DNA of 64,000 nt, taken from Cellulomonas sp. Root485. GTDB taxonomy: Bacteria; Actinomycetota; Actinomycetes; Actinomycetales; Cellulomonadaceae. Shown here piece after piece: positions 1 through 8,201 of this stretch. The first letter of the stretch is position 1. Every line of letters starts with the position of its first letter. The notes below the pieces were generated by a model, which saw only the letters and a list, made by a program, of their open reading frames with translations, was not told the DNA's origin and ran no database searches. The translations under genes were made by a program, and so were the position numbers. The DNA lies in the NCBI RefSeq assembly GCF_001426705.1, contig NZ_LMFC01000001.1, forward strand, positions 423,789 to 487,788, given 5' to 3'.

Positions 1-2
1 TG

Positions 3-569
3 CCGTTCAGCACGGCCGCCGGGACGATCCCCGTCGAGGACGGCCCCCTGGAGCCGATCGGCGACGCCCCGGCGCCCTACGTGGGCGAGGGGTGGCCCGC
101 CCTCCCTGATGCCGCGGAGACGGCGTCGGCAGACCCCGCCCGCTTCACCTACGACCTCGTGCGACGCTCGGGCGACCTGGCCGGCACCGCCAAGGTGGAG
201 GAGTCGATCGAGAGCGTGGCGGTCACGCTGGACGCCAACGTGCTCTTCGCGTCCGGGTCGGCCGAGCTGACGCCGGAGGCGAGCAGCGCGCTGTCGGCCG
301 TCGCGGCAGACATCGCGGCCCGGGGGACCGGCGAGGTCGTCGTCGCGGGCCACACCGACTCCGACGGGTCGGACAGCTTCAACCAGACCTTGTCCGAGCA
401 GCGCGCCGCCTCCGTGCTGGCGGTGCTCCAGCCCGCAGCGGGATCGAACGTCACGTTCGTCGCGGTGGGCAAGGGCGAGTCCGAGCCGGTCGCCGACAAC
501 GCGACCGACGAGGGCAAGCAGGCCAACCGCCGTGTGACGGTCGTCTACGGCGTCGAGGGGGAGTCGTGA
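3..569 (+). CDS. OmpA-family C-terminal domain protein (5' end outside window)
   Basis: The reading frame is open from the first bases of the window, so the gene starts upstream; a GTG at 81 is the first possible internal start but is probably not the true one. The C-terminal ~110 residues match the OmpA/MotB peptidoglycan-binding fold: NVLFASGSAEL, then VVAGHTDSDGS, LSEQRAASV and the closing ANRRVTV. Such domains bind peptidoglycan non-covalently, and OmpA-like proteins occur in actinobacterial Tad pilus loci. The stop overlaps the next start by 4 bases (GTGA at 566), so the two are probably co-translated. Secretion signal and full length cannot be judged here. Confidence 0.85.
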   Translation, partial: PFSTAAGTIPVEDGPLEPIGDAPAPYVGEGWPALPDAAETASADPARFTYDLVRRSGDLAGTAKVEESIESVAVTLDANVLFASGSAELTPEASSALSAVAADIAARGTGEVVVAGHTDSDGSDSFNQTLSEQRAASVLAVLQPAAGSNVTFVAVGKGESEPVADNATDEGKQANRRVTVVYGVEGES

Positions 570-1186
570 GAAGCACAGCACGCACGTTCGCGATCGGCGC
601 GCTGTCGCTCGCCGCGGCCGTGGTCCTGGTCGGATGCACCGGTGACGACGACCCGTCGCCCACCGGATCGAGCTCCGTGCAGCCGAGCGAGTCGTCCGCC
701 GAGTCGATGACCCGCGCCGAGCTGGAGTCCGCCGTCTTCGACGAGGAGTCCGGCAGCAGCGAGGTCCTCGGCTCGGCGGAGGGTGCCGTGCCGGACCCGC
801 TCGCCCCGCACCCGGCGCGGATCGACGTGAACGCCGTCATCGCGGACGAGACCAGCACGACGGTGTGGTTCACGCTGGTCAACACCGAGGACACCGATCC
901 TCTGCTGCAGTTCTCGGCCTTCAACAAGCTGCGGCCGCTCTCCGACGACATCCGGGACATCGCCCTGGTGGACACCGTGGCCGAGCAGCGCCTCCAGCCG
1001 TACATCGGCCAGCGGGCGGGCACGGACTCGAACAGGTGCACGTGCTCGGACGCTCCTCTGGGCATGTCGTCGGTCGGCATGCTGCTCTCCGGGGTCTTCC
1101 CGCCGGTCGAGCAGTCGACCTCGACCGTCACCCTCGAGATCCCGGGCTTCGCTCCGATCGAGAACCTCCCGGTGACGCGATCGTGA
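566..1186 (+). CDS. Putative lipoprotein, Tad-locus associated
   Basis: 206 residues. An N-terminal hydrophobic stretch ends in the lipobox LVGC, followed by an acidic Ser-rich linker typical of exported actinobacterial lipoproteins. The rest (about residues 60-206) shows a beta-rich pattern but no family I recognise; two cysteines lie close together in RCTCSD. The GTG start overlaps the OmpA-like gene by 4 bases, and its own stop overlaps the following TadE/G-like gene by 4 bases, so the three form one tightly coupled operon. A role in anchoring or assembling a cell-surface appendage is inferred only from this context. Confidence 0.75.
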   Translation: MRSTARTFAIGALSLAAAVVLVGCTGDDDPSPTGSSSVQPSESSAESMTRAELESAVFDEESGSSEVLGSAEGAVPDPLAPHPARIDVNAVIADETSTTVWFTLVNTEDTDPLLQFSAFNKLRPLSDDIRDIALVDTVAEQRLQPYIGQRAGTDSNRCTCSDAPLGMSSVGMLLSGVFPPVEQSTSTVTLEIPGFAPIENLPVTRS

Positions 1187-1935
1187 GGTCCTGGCAGTCG
1201 CGGGTGCGCGCGGTGACCCGTCGCGACGACGGGCTGGCCGCCACGGCGGTCATCCTCACCGTCGTGGTGGGGGTCCTCGTGCTCCTGTTCGTCTACGTCA
1301 TCCCGCTCCTGGCCGGCACGGACAAGGCCGGACAGACGCAGACCGCGGCGGACGCGGCGGCGCTGGCGGGTGCGGTCGGGGCCAGGGACCGGGCGGTCGA
1401 CGAGATCGACGGCGCAGTCTGGGACCTGCGGATCGCCGCGCTGTTCGGGACGCGGGAGACGTGGCGGTTCCACGATGCCGCCACCGGCGGGAGCGGCTTC
1501 GCCCGAGCGCAGCAGTACGCGGTGCGCAACGACGCGTCGGTGGAGTCCTACCACCACGACGCTGCGCGTGACCAGGTCACCGTGGACGTGCGCCTCGACG
1601 CACGCGGTCCCGAGAACCGCATCGCCCGGTCCAGTGGGACCGCCCGGGTGGGCGTCGAGCTGGCCAGCTGCGAGATCGTCGCCGAGCGGGACATCGTCGG
1701 CTACACCGAGCCGCCGGAGGAGACCCCGACGCCCGAGCCGACGCCGACGCCGAGCCCGACGCCCACCCCGACTCCCACGCCGCCGTTCGTCCCCCAGCCG
1801 ATCTACGGCCCATGGGAGTACCGGATGACCTGTGACGGCGCGGACGGGTTCAGCGACTCGGACTCGGACATCGACCAGCTGGTCGACCGCGCGAAGTCCC
1901 GGCTCGGCGACCTGGAGCCCCGCCTCATCTCCTGA
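1183..1935 (+). CDS. TadE/TadG-like pilus assembly protein
   Basis: 250 residues from a GTG that overlaps the previous stop; longer upstream extensions of the frame are antisense-like noise. The N-terminus carries a charged segment with RDDG, then one transmembrane helix (about residues 15-40), then the sequence TQTAADAAALAGA, the hallmark of the Tad_N/TadG-like family, where the helix anchors a pilus-assembly subunit. Near residues 180-205 there is a Pro-Thr-Glu repeat (TPTPEPTPTPSP) that looks like an extended extracellular spacer. The acidic C-terminus has an SDSDSD run. Together with the OmpA-like gene upstream this suggests a Tad/Flp pilus locus extending to the left of the window. Confidence 0.75.
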   Translation: MRSWQSRVRAVTRRDDGLAATAVILTVVVGVLVLLFVYVIPLLAGTDKAGQTQTAADAAALAGAVGARDRAVDEIDGAVWDLRIAALFGTRETWRFHDAATGGSGFARAQQYAVRNDASVESYHHDAARDQVTVDVRLDARGPENRIARSSGTARVGVELASCEIVAERDIVGYTEPPEETPTPEPTPTPSPTPTPTPTPPFVPQPIYGPWEYRMTCDGADGFSDSDSDIDQLVDRAKSRLGDLEPRLIS

Positions 1936-2067
1936 CACGACTCCGTCCACCTGGGTCCGTGGGCCCACGGGCAGCGGCCGATCGAGGTCGCGGGGCCCGG
2001 CGGAACGCTGTGCGAACGCACCTACCGTGGGCGACGTGACGCACCACGCAGACGAAAGGTTGGCCGA

Positions 2068-3471
2068 GTGATACCGACACGCGCGCTCCGGCGCCGCGGC
2101 CTCCGGCTCGACGACCGCGGTGCGGGGTCGCTCGAGTACGTCGGCGTGGTCGCCGTCGTCGCCGTCCTGGTCGGTGCGCTCGTGCTGGGCTTCGTCAACA
2201 GCCACTACGGCGAGAACCTGTCCGCGCAGCTGTGCAGGCTCACGTCGGCCGTCGGCGGCGGCTCGTGCCCCGTCCCCCCGGTGGAGCGGTCGCCGGAGGA
2301 CTACATCCCGCCGGACGAGTGCGTCATCTCGTCGAGCGGTGAGGAGTCGAACACCGGCCTGACGGTCGTCGTCGACGTCCAGAGCGGGGAGACGTGGGTC
2401 ATCGAGAAGCTGGGTGACGGCACGTACCGGCTGACTCGTGCCCGGTCGGGTGGGGTGGGTATCGGCGTGGGTGTCGGGTTCGACTTCTCCGCCACGCTCG
2501 ACGACCAGACGTACGGCGTGGGCGCGACCGCCAAGGCGAACGTCGCGCTCGTCGTCGGTGGGGGCGAGTCGTACATCGCCACGTCCGAGGAGCAGGCCCG
2601 CAACATCCTGGACCAGAAGCGCAACGACGAGACCAAGGACTCGCTCGTCGGCGACGACAACCCGGTCCGCGACGGCGTCGACTGGCTCAACGACAAGCTG
2701 GGCGGCAGCAACAAGTACGAGCAGCTGGACCCCGACGAGTGGTTCGTCGAGGCGGGCGTCGAGGGTGCGGCGTCAGCCGGAGCGTCGACGCCGCTGGGGA
2801 CGGTCGGTGCGGAAGCCGCGATCGAGGCGTACCTCGGCCGGACCAACCGGGCGGACGGCACCAGCACGGACTACCTGCGCGCCGAGATGTCGATCGGTGG
2901 CGGCATGAAGGGCCGAGGCCCGAACGCCCAGGGGTACGACACCTTCGTGCAGCTCACGGCCGAGGGGTCCGCCGGTGCGGTGATCGAGGTCGACCGCGAC
3001 AAGAACGGGAACCCGACGACCTTCCGCATCAAGAGCGTGCTGATGGGCAACGCCACCGGCGACAGCTCGTACAGCGGGACGGTCGACGACGACCCCGAGT
3101 ACACGGAGCGGACGATCGACATCCCGCTCGACACCGAGGCCGGTCGCCAGACGGCCGCACGGGTCCTGCAGGCGGCCGGCGTCCCGTACTACCCGGGCAT
3201 CACCGACTCGGTGGACATCCCGCAGATCGCGCGGGACAAGATCGACCCGGCGGGGCTCGGCCGCGAGCTGGGCATGCTCGCCGCGGCGCGCGGGCACATC
3301 TCGGAGCAGACGTACACGCTGGGCACCAGCGAGAACGGGTTCAACGCCGAGGGTGAGCTGGGGGTCCAGCTGGGCCTGTCGCACAGCTCCGTCAGCAGCA
3401 CCCGGTCCACGTCGGACCACAAGTACTGGAACGGGACCGAGATGGTGGACCGTGCCGGGTGCGTGGTGTGA
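2068..3471 (+). CDS. Large secreted protein with Flp-type prepilin N-terminus, copy 1
   Basis: 467 residues, GTG start with a GAAAGG ribosome site 9 bases upstream. A basic leader ends in RG, followed by AGSLEY and a ~20-residue hydrophobic helix: this is the Flp prepilin layout (cleavage after Gly18, Glu23 at +5). The ~420-residue exported domain is glycine-rich and beta-patterned (GIGVGVGFDF), far larger than a normal Flp pilin of 50-70 residues. Four Cys positions (56, 67, 85 and 465) are conserved in the paralogues starting at 5689 and 8202, suggesting two disulfides tying the chain ends together. Lipoprotein and membrane genes follow directly. Function unknown; a minor pseudopilin or surface adhesin exported through a Tad system is the best inference. 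Confidence 0.8.
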   Translation: MIPTRALRRRGLRLDDRGAGSLEYVGVVAVVAVLVGALVLGFVNSHYGENLSAQLCRLTSAVGGGSCPVPPVERSPEDYIPPDECVISSSGEESNTGLTVVVDVQSGETWVIEKLGDGTYRLTRARSGGVGIGVGVGFDFSATLDDQTYGVGATAKANVALVVGGGESYIATSEEQARNILDQKRNDETKDSLVGDDNPVRDGVDWLNDKLGGSNKYEQLDPDEWFVEAGVEGAASAGASTPLGTVGAEAAIEAYLGRTNRADGTSTDYLRAEMSIGGGMKGRGPNAQGYDTFVQLTAEGSAGAVIEVDRDKNGNPTTFRIKSVLMGNATGDSSYSGTVDDDPEYTERTIDIPLDTEAGRQTAARVLQAAGVPYYPGITDSVDIPQIARDKIDPAGLGRELGMLAAARGHISEQTYTLGTSENGFNAEGELGVQLGLSHSSVSSTRSTSDHKYWNGTEMVDRAGCVV

Positions 3472-3524
3472 CAACCTTCTCGCGGCACACCGGCTCGCGC
3501 CCCCACCCTTCTCGGAGGTCTTCC

Positions 3525-4121
3525 TTGCGTCCCCACCAGCTCATCGGAGCCCGGGTGGCCGTCCTCGTCGGGGCGTTCGCCCTGCTCGCGGCCTGCACGT
3601 CGTCCTCGGGCGACGGAACGGACAGCGTGCTGACCCCGAGCCCCGCCCCCTCCGGGTGGACCGCCCAGGAGCTCGCCGGCGTGCAGCTGGCGACCCCCAC
3701 GGACTGGGAGCCGTACGAGACGGACCCCCCGGAGGGTGACGACGTGACGGCCGCCGGCCTGAAGATGCCGCTCGGACCCGACGGCGCCGGAGGCTCGGTG
3801 TACGTGGTCACCTCGGGCTCGCCGACCAGGGACGCCAAGGCGTCGAGCGCCAACAGCCGGACGGTCGGGGAGGCCACCCTCGGCGCAGAGGACGTCGTCG
3901 AGGAGCAGCTGACGTGGCCCGGCGCGGACGCGGCGGCCTACCTGAGGTACGAGGCGGACCTGCCGATGCCCTCGGGCGACGACGTGCGGTTCCGGTACGA
4001 GACGCTCACCCTCGACCTGCCCGACGGGAGCCAGTCCATCGTGACGGTGGTGGGTCCGGTGTCGAGGTACGAGGAGACCGGCCAGCACGACGTGCTCGCG
4101 AGCGTGACGGTCGGTGAGTGA
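3525..4121 (+). CDS. Putative lipoprotein, partner of copy 1
   Basis: 198 residues. I place the start at the TTG at 3525 because it sits 8 bases after a CGGAGG ribosome site and gives a compact signal (LRPHQ... then ALLAAC lipobox); in-frame starts further upstream overlap the preceding gene and add a non-signal-like leader. The mature part begins with a Ser/Asp/Pro-rich linker, then a domain with GWTAQELAGVQLATPTDWE that resembles the VPDDWTDAG region of the lipoprotein at 7550, so these are distant paralogues. Its position after the pilin-like gene repeats in the other two modules. Function unknown; an outer-face docking or chaperone role is a guess. Confidence 0.7.
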   Translation: MRPHQLIGARVAVLVGAFALLAACTSSSGDGTDSVLTPSPAPSGWTAQELAGVQLATPTDWEPYETDPPEGDDVTAAGLKMPLGPDGAGGSVYVVTSGSPTRDAKASSANSRTVGEATLGAEDVVEEQLTWPGADAAAYLRYEADLPMPSGDDVRFRYETLTLDLPDGSQSIVTVVGPVSRYEETGQHDVLASVTVGE

Positions 4122-4677
4122 CCGCATGGGCATCTACTCGGGCAGCAACATCAAGCGGACCGCGCGGTTCTTCGGGACCGCCGCGTTGTTCGCGGCACCG
4201 CTCTTCGCCCTGCTCGGCATCGCCGGCATCCTCGGTCTCGGCTCCTTCGGCGGCACCGCACCGGTGGAGATCCTCCGGTCGGCACCGGCCGGGTCCCCGG
4301 TCGAGCTGGCCAACAGCGTCCACGGGGACGCCGTCTGGGGCCAGCCGGCCGTCGACCTGTCCGCGGTGGCCTGCGAGGCGTCGAGCTCGGACGGAGCGAG
4401 GACCGAGGACCTCACGGTCGGTGCGACGGACGGCCTGACGGAGGCCGACGACGCGCAGGGCACCGGGACGTGGATCAGGCTGGCGACCACCACCACCACT
4501 CTCGACGGCGTCTCGCTGGTCACGTGCAGCGGCGGAGGGCTGGAGCTGGTCGGCGTGTCCGTCGACCCCGGGGACGGCAAGCGCGGCACACCGGGTGCAC
4601 CGTTCCTCGTGTTCGCGGCGTTCCTGGTCGTCCTGGGCCTCGTCCTGCGCCGCGTGACCTCACCGCAGGAGCGCTGA
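4114..4677 (+). CDS. Membrane protein with two terminal helices
   Basis: 187 residues, GTG start overlapping the previous stop; an ATG four codons later (4126) is an alternative. One hydrophobic helix lies near residues 20-45 and another near 158-178, with a ~110-residue Thr/Val-rich domain between, probably outside the cell. Only two cysteines are present in that domain (VACEAS and VTCSGG), so it may hold one disulfide. No family is recognised. It closes the first module of the pilin-like cluster and is convergent with the gene at 4693. Confidence 0.65.
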   Translation: MSDRMGIYSGSNIKRTARFFGTAALFAAPLFALLGIAGILGLGSFGGTAPVEILRSAPAGSPVELANSVHGDAVWGQPAVDLSAVACEASSSDGARTEDLTVGATDGLTEADDAQGTGTWIRLATTTTTLDGVSLVTCSGGGLELVGVSVDPGDGKRGTPGAPFLVFAAFLVVLGLVLRRVTSPQER

Positions 4678-4692
4678 GCCTGTAGCCGGTGG

Positions 4693-5115
4693 TCAGGCAG
4701 CCGGCTCGTAGCCGAGCGGCTCGCGGTTCGTCGCGGACCGGGTCGCCAGGAGTACGGCACCCATCCCGACCGCGGTCCAGAGCGCGAGGTCGACCGCCGC
4801 AGAGGCGAGACCCACGGGGACGAACGTCTGCGCGACGAACGCGCGTCCCAGCCACGACAGCGGGTTGAGCAGGTACCCCAGCACCAGGCCGACGGCCGCC
4901 GAGCGGCGCAGGACGGTGCGGTCGACATCGAGCAGGTGCCGTCGCACGGCGATCGCGGGGACCAGCACCAGGACGAGCACGACGAGCACGGCCCGGACGG
5001 TCACGCCGGCCCCCACGGAGAGCGTGGTGCTGCCGACCCACAGCGCGAGCAGTCCCGCGACGAAGCCGCCGATGGCGGTCGCGAGCGCGATCTGCACGGT
5101 GAGCGCCAGGCGCAT
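4693..5115 (-). CDS. Small four-helix membrane protein
   Basis: 140 residues, ATG start, predicted four transmembrane helices with a basic loop after the second (VRRHLLDVDRTVLRR). Length, helix number and the basic middle loop match the four-helix proteins at 5279 and at the N-terminus of the 8202 product, so it may be a divergent member of the same group, although direct sequence similarity is weak. It is the only gene on the minus strand inside this locus and is divergent from 5279. Function unknown. Confidence 0.6.
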   Translation of the reverse strand: MRLALTVQIALATAIGGFVAGLLALWVGSTTLSVGAGVTVRAVLVVLVLVLVPAIAVRRHLLDVDRTVLRRSAAVGLVLGYLLNPLSWLGRAFVAQTFVPVGLASAAVDLALWTAVGMGAVLLATRSATNREPLGYEPAA

Positions 5116-5216
5116 GCTCGGGTGTCCCTTCGTCGGTCATCCGCCGGCGCGGCGGTCCGCCAGGAGGGTATCCCGACCGCAGGGCCCACCCGGGCTGGGC
5201 CTCGAGGCCCAGGCGT

Positions 5217-5242
5217 GGGTCCACGGACGAACCGTGGGACCC
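5217..5242. promoter_or_regulatory. Inverted repeat upstream of four-helix gene
   Basis: GGGTCC and GGACCC arms separated by 14 bases, with inner ACGG/CCGT pairs. A similar pair with a 15-base spacer lies at 8121-8147, upstream of the fused homologue. It sits 24 bases before the -10 box at 5266, so a regulator site or an upstream hairpin are both possible. Confidence 0.35.
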
Positions 5243-5265
5243 GGAGCAGGCGCGCGGTGCGGTCC

Positions 5266-5278
5266 TAGCGTCGAAGCC
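5266..5278 (+). promoter_or_regulatory. Leaderless-type -10 box (TAGCGT)
   Basis: TAGCGT is followed by 7 bases and then the ATG at 5279, with no Shine-Dalgarno sequence. This spacing is typical of leaderless actinobacterial mRNAs, in which transcription begins at or next to the start codon. It also supports choosing 5279 as the start. Confidence 0.5.
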
Positions 5279-5692
5279 ATGGACCAGATCGATCTCCGGG
5301 CCGCGGTCGTCGGCCTCGTCACGGGTGTGCTCGGGGCCCGCGTGGTGGCGGTGCTGGTCGGGCTGAGCGGTCCGCGCCCGGCGCTGGTCCTCGCGGTGGC
5401 GCAGCTCGCGCTGCTCATCGTCGTCGGCTCGCTCGTGGCCGCGCTGCAGAGGCGTCGGCTCGGCGTGTGGACGCGCACGGCCGCCCTGCGCACGACGCTC
5501 ACCGCCGGAGGGGCGGGCCTGGTGGTCGCGCTGGTCCTCGAGGCCACGGCCGTGGCCGTGCAGGGCGGGCCGGGGGTCATGCCGGTGACGGTCCTGGTCG
5601 AGGCGGTGGTGTGGCTCGGCGGGCCGGCGCTCGGCTGTGTCCTCGTGCGACCCGGCGACGCGCGCGTCCGGGCCGTCGGCGTCGTGTCGTGA
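5279..5692 (+). CDS. Four-helix membrane protein, module component
   Basis: 137 residues starting MDQIDLRAAVVGL, with four predicted transmembrane helices and a basic Arg-rich loop (LQRRRLGVWTRTAALRT) after the second. It aligns along its whole length with the first ~140 residues of the 8202 product, which begins MNQIDVRAAVVGV and has the same loop pattern. The stop overlaps the start of the pilin-like gene at 5689 by 4 bases. Because the two are one protein in the 8202 copy, they very likely act together in the membrane, for instance as an anchor or exit channel for the pilin-like protein (inference). Confidence 0.75.
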   Translation: MDQIDLRAAVVGLVTGVLGARVVAVLVGLSGPRPALVLAVAQLALLIVVGSLVAALQRRRLGVWTRTAALRTTLTAGGAGLVVALVLEATAVAVQGGPGVMPVTVLVEAVVWLGGPALGCVLVRPGDARVRAVGVVS

Positions 5693-7104
5693 GACCGGCG
5701 AGGCTGCCGTCGGGCGATCGTGGCGCCTCCACGACGGAGCTGCTGGGAGTCGTCGTCGTGGCCGCGCTGCTCGTCGTCGGGGTGGTGGCGGGGGTCTCGA
5801 GCTACCCGGACCGGCTCGCGGCGCAGCTGTGCAGGCTCGTCGCCGTGACCAGCGGGTCCGACGGCGCGTCGTGCGGAGCGGGGCCGACGGCGCAGGAGCC
5901 GACGGACGAGGACTACGTGCCGCCCGCGTGCATGTTCCACGAGGAGAGCGAGCAGTACTCGGCCACGGTCAAGGTGTGGTTCTTCGAGCTCGGCCAGGAC
6001 TCCGGGTTCGTCGTGCAGGAGTTCGCCGACGGGACCGTGCGGGCCACCGTCACGGACGGGGTCGGCATCGGCGCGGGCGGCTCGGTGACGTCCAGCACGT
6101 TCGACGCGGGCAAGCTCGGCAACGGCGACAACGCGGGGCTCGACATCGACCTCGGCGGCGGCGTCACGTTCTCCTACGGCGACACCTGGGCGTTCGACTC
6201 GCCGGAGCAGTGGGCCGAGATGAAGGAGCAGCTGGACGACTACCTGATGCAGCAGGAGATGCTCAAGCACGAGGGCGGCGTCTGGGCGGCGAAGTCCATG
6301 GGCTGGAAGGACCCGCCCAAGGACCCACAGGTGTCCTTCACCATGACCGAGCTGGAGCTGTCGCTCGACGCGGCCTTCGGCCTGCAGGACCCCACCGGCG
6401 CGACGGACGCGGCGGGCGACCCGGAGTTCTTCGACCCGAACGTCGGTGTGACCCTGTCGGCGACGGCGGGCGCGGCCGTGGTGGTCGAGACCAACCACGA
6501 GACCGGTGAGCAGAGCTGGACCTACGAGGTGTCCGGGGAGGGCGCGGTCCGTGCGGACGTCGTCGTCGGTCACGGCGAGGCGGCCGGAAAGATCGAGGGG
6601 GCGTTCACGGTGACGCGCAACAAGGACGGCGAGGTCACGGAGGTGGTGTTCCAGTCGTCCCGGGAGGGTGGCGTGTCGGGAGGTCTCGGCAACGACTCGT
6701 TCGACCAGGCGTCCGGCAGCGCGGACCACAGCGAGTCGGACGAGGTGGTGACCACCACACGGCTCACGGTCGACGACGAGAACCGCGACCTCGTCGACAC
6801 GTGGCTCGCGGACCGCAACGACGCCGGTGTCGCGGTGTCGCTGCCGTTCGCCGCGATGGTCCCGGCCGGCCCGTCGGACGACCCGTTCCTCGACCTGCTC
6901 TACCGCAGCGCCACCACGAGCCAGATCGTCTACCACAACGTCAAGGACTCCTGGGAGTTCGAGGCCGCGATCAAGAAGGGCTGGCAGTTCGGGTTCGGCA
7001 TCTCGGGGGAGAGCGCCACCGCCGACGCGGTCGACGCCGACTACCTGGGCGCCCCGCGCGGTGACGGGATCCGGCCGTTCCTGCCCGACGAGACGTGCCG
7101 ATGA
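5689..7104 (+). CDS. Large secreted protein with Flp-type prepilin N-terminus, copy 2
   Basis: 471 residues from a GTG overlapping the previous stop. A short leader ends in DRG, then ASTTELL and a hydrophobic helix: Flp prepilin layout with Glu17 at +5 after Gly12. Cys48 (AAQLCRL) and Cys62, the PPACM motif and the C-terminal ETCR match the conserved cysteines of the 2068 and 8202 proteins. The large outer domain is Gly/Asp-rich (GVGIGAGGSV, DIDLGGGVTF) and includes a Met/Glu-rich helical segment around residues 165-200. The following membrane gene overlaps by 4 bases. Role unknown; same inference as for the first copy. Confidence 0.8.
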   Translation: MRPARLPSGDRGASTTELLGVVVVAALLVVGVVAGVSSYPDRLAAQLCRLVAVTSGSDGASCGAGPTAQEPTDEDYVPPACMFHEESEQYSATVKVWFFELGQDSGFVVQEFADGTVRATVTDGVGIGAGGSVTSSTFDAGKLGNGDNAGLDIDLGGGVTFSYGDTWAFDSPEQWAEMKEQLDDYLMQQEMLKHEGGVWAAKSMGWKDPPKDPQVSFTMTELELSLDAAFGLQDPTGATDAAGDPEFFDPNVGVTLSATAGAAVVVETNHETGEQSWTYEVSGEGAVRADVVVGHGEAAGKIEGAFTVTRNKDGEVTEVVFQSSREGGVSGGLGNDSFDQASGSADHSESDEVVTTTRLTVDDENRDLVDTWLADRNDAGVAVSLPFAAMVPAGPSDDPFLDLLYRSATTSQIVYHNVKDSWEFEAAIKKGWQFGFGISGESATADAVDADYLGAPRGDGIRPFLPDETCR

Positions 7105-7553
7105 GCGCGGGCGGGCGGCTGCGCGCCGCGGACCTGCTGTGGGCGTGGGCTGCTGCCCTGGCCGGCTTCCTGGTGGGTGAGTACGGCTCGGGGGTCCTGC
7201 TCGTGCTGCGGGCCGACGCGGCGCTGGGGCTGCTGTGGCTCCCGTGGCTCGCGGCGCCGGTGCTCGCCGGGCTGCTGGGTGCGGCGGTGCTGCCCGTCGC
7301 GCGGGTGACCGCCCGGTGGCAGTGGCTCGTCGCGACCGTCCCGGTGCCGCTCGGCGCCGCGGTGGTGACGACCGCCGTGGTGGTCGCCTCCGGCTCGACC
7401 GCCGCAGGACTCGTGCTCTCGATCGTGGTGCAGGTGCTCCTGTGCGCCGCCGTCGCGGCCGGGGTGGGAGCATGGCGGTCCGCCCGGTACGCCCGCCGCC
7501 CGGCGCAGCCCGTGACCTACACGACCCCCCACCCGGAGGACCAGCGAGCATGA
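7101..7553 (+). CDS. Four-helix membrane protein
   Basis: 150 residues; the ATG at 7101 overlaps the preceding stop (ATGA), preferred over the GTG two codons earlier. About four transmembrane helices fill residues 8-125, ending in a short basic and Pro-rich cytoplasmic tail. The stop overlaps the start of the lipoprotein gene at 7550. It lacks the MxQIDxRAAV start of the 5279 group, so it is a different membrane component. Function unknown; coupling suggests it works with its pilin-like and lipoprotein neighbours. Confidence 0.65.
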   Translation: MSAGGRLRAADLLWAWAAALAGFLVGEYGSGVLLVLRADAALGLLWLPWLAAPVLAGLLGAAVLPVARVTARWQWLVATVPVPLGAAVVTTAVVVASGSTAAGLVLSIVVQVLLCAAVAAGVGAWRSARYARRPAQPVTYTTPHPEDQRA

Positions 7554-8101
7554 CCTCACCCCACCGCGCCGCAGCGACGGGCGTCGCCCTGGCTCTGAGC
7601 CTCGCGCTCGCGGGGTGCTCCGGCGGGTCCGGTGCCCCGGACGGCTGGACCCGCGTGCAGGACGGGTGGCTGCAGGTGGACGTGCCCGACGACTGGACCG
7701 ACGCCGGCGCTCTGGACGACCCGTGGACCCTGAGCCGTCACGACGGCGACGACGCAACCGTCGAGCTCGCCGGCGCCCCGACGCTGGGCTACTACCGCGC
7801 GGCCGAAGGTCGCGGGATCCTGCTGGCGTCCATGCAGGTGGGCGGCTACCCGGACTTCGCGGTCGTCGAGCAGTCCGACCCGGTCGACTCCGGTGACCTG
7901 GAGCTGACGCGCACCGACTTCACGTACGCGGCGCAGGACGGAGGAGACCGGCTGGAGGGTGTCCTGTGGGTCGGTTCCGACCCCGCCACGACGAAGGCGG
8001 TCGCGGTCCAGCTCACCGGCCCCGACCTGCCGGCCGACGTCGTGGACCAGGTGCAGGACAGCATCGCGGTGCTCGACACCGACGCCACCCCCGGCACCTG
8101 A
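7550..8101 (+). CDS. Putative lipoprotein, partner of copy 2
   Basis: 183 residues, ATG overlapping the upstream stop. The N-terminal signal ends in the lipobox ALAGC followed by Ser/Gly. The mature part has WLQVDVPDDWTDAG, a pattern seen in small secreted proteins that read like 'PsbP/LpqN-type' folds and loosely matched by the lipoprotein at 3525. A second conserved-looking block is GVLWVGSDPATTKAVAVQL near the C-terminus. It ends the second module. Function unknown. Confidence 0.7.
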   Translation: MTSPHRAAATGVALALSLALAGCSGGSGAPDGWTRVQDGWLQVDVPDDWTDAGALDDPWTLSRHDGDDATVELAGAPTLGYYRAAEGRGILLASMQVGGYPDFAVVEQSDPVDSGDLELTRTDFTYAAQDGGDRLEGVLWVGSDPATTKAVAVQLTGPDLPADVVDQVQDSIAVLDTDATPGT

Positions 8102-8120
8102 CGACAAGCACGACCGGGGT

Positions 8121-8147
8121 GGGTCCCAGGTCCCAACTCTCGGACCC
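8121..8147. promoter_or_regulatory. Inverted repeat upstream of fused module gene
   Basis: GGGTCC and GGACCC arms 15 bases apart, matching the pair at 5217-5242 upstream of the homologous gene; GGACCCGGAGC is identical at both places. Shared position upstream of two paralogues supports a common regulator, but a hairpin of another kind is not excluded. Confidence 0.35.
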
Positions 8148-8189
8148 GGAGCGAGCCGCCGGGCCCGCTTCGCACGCCCGGTGAGCCCC

Positions 8190-8201
8190 TAACCTCACCG
8201 T
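8190..8201 (+). promoter_or_regulatory. Leaderless-type -10 box (TAACCT)
   Basis: TAACCT followed by 6 bases and the ATG at 8202, no ribosome site; same layout as for the homologous gene at 5279. Confidence 0.5.

Noticed and set aside
1729..1795. Short repeated CCGACGCC units
   Set aside because: They encode the PTPTP-type linker of the TadE/G-like protein; too short and irregular for a CRISPR or satellite.
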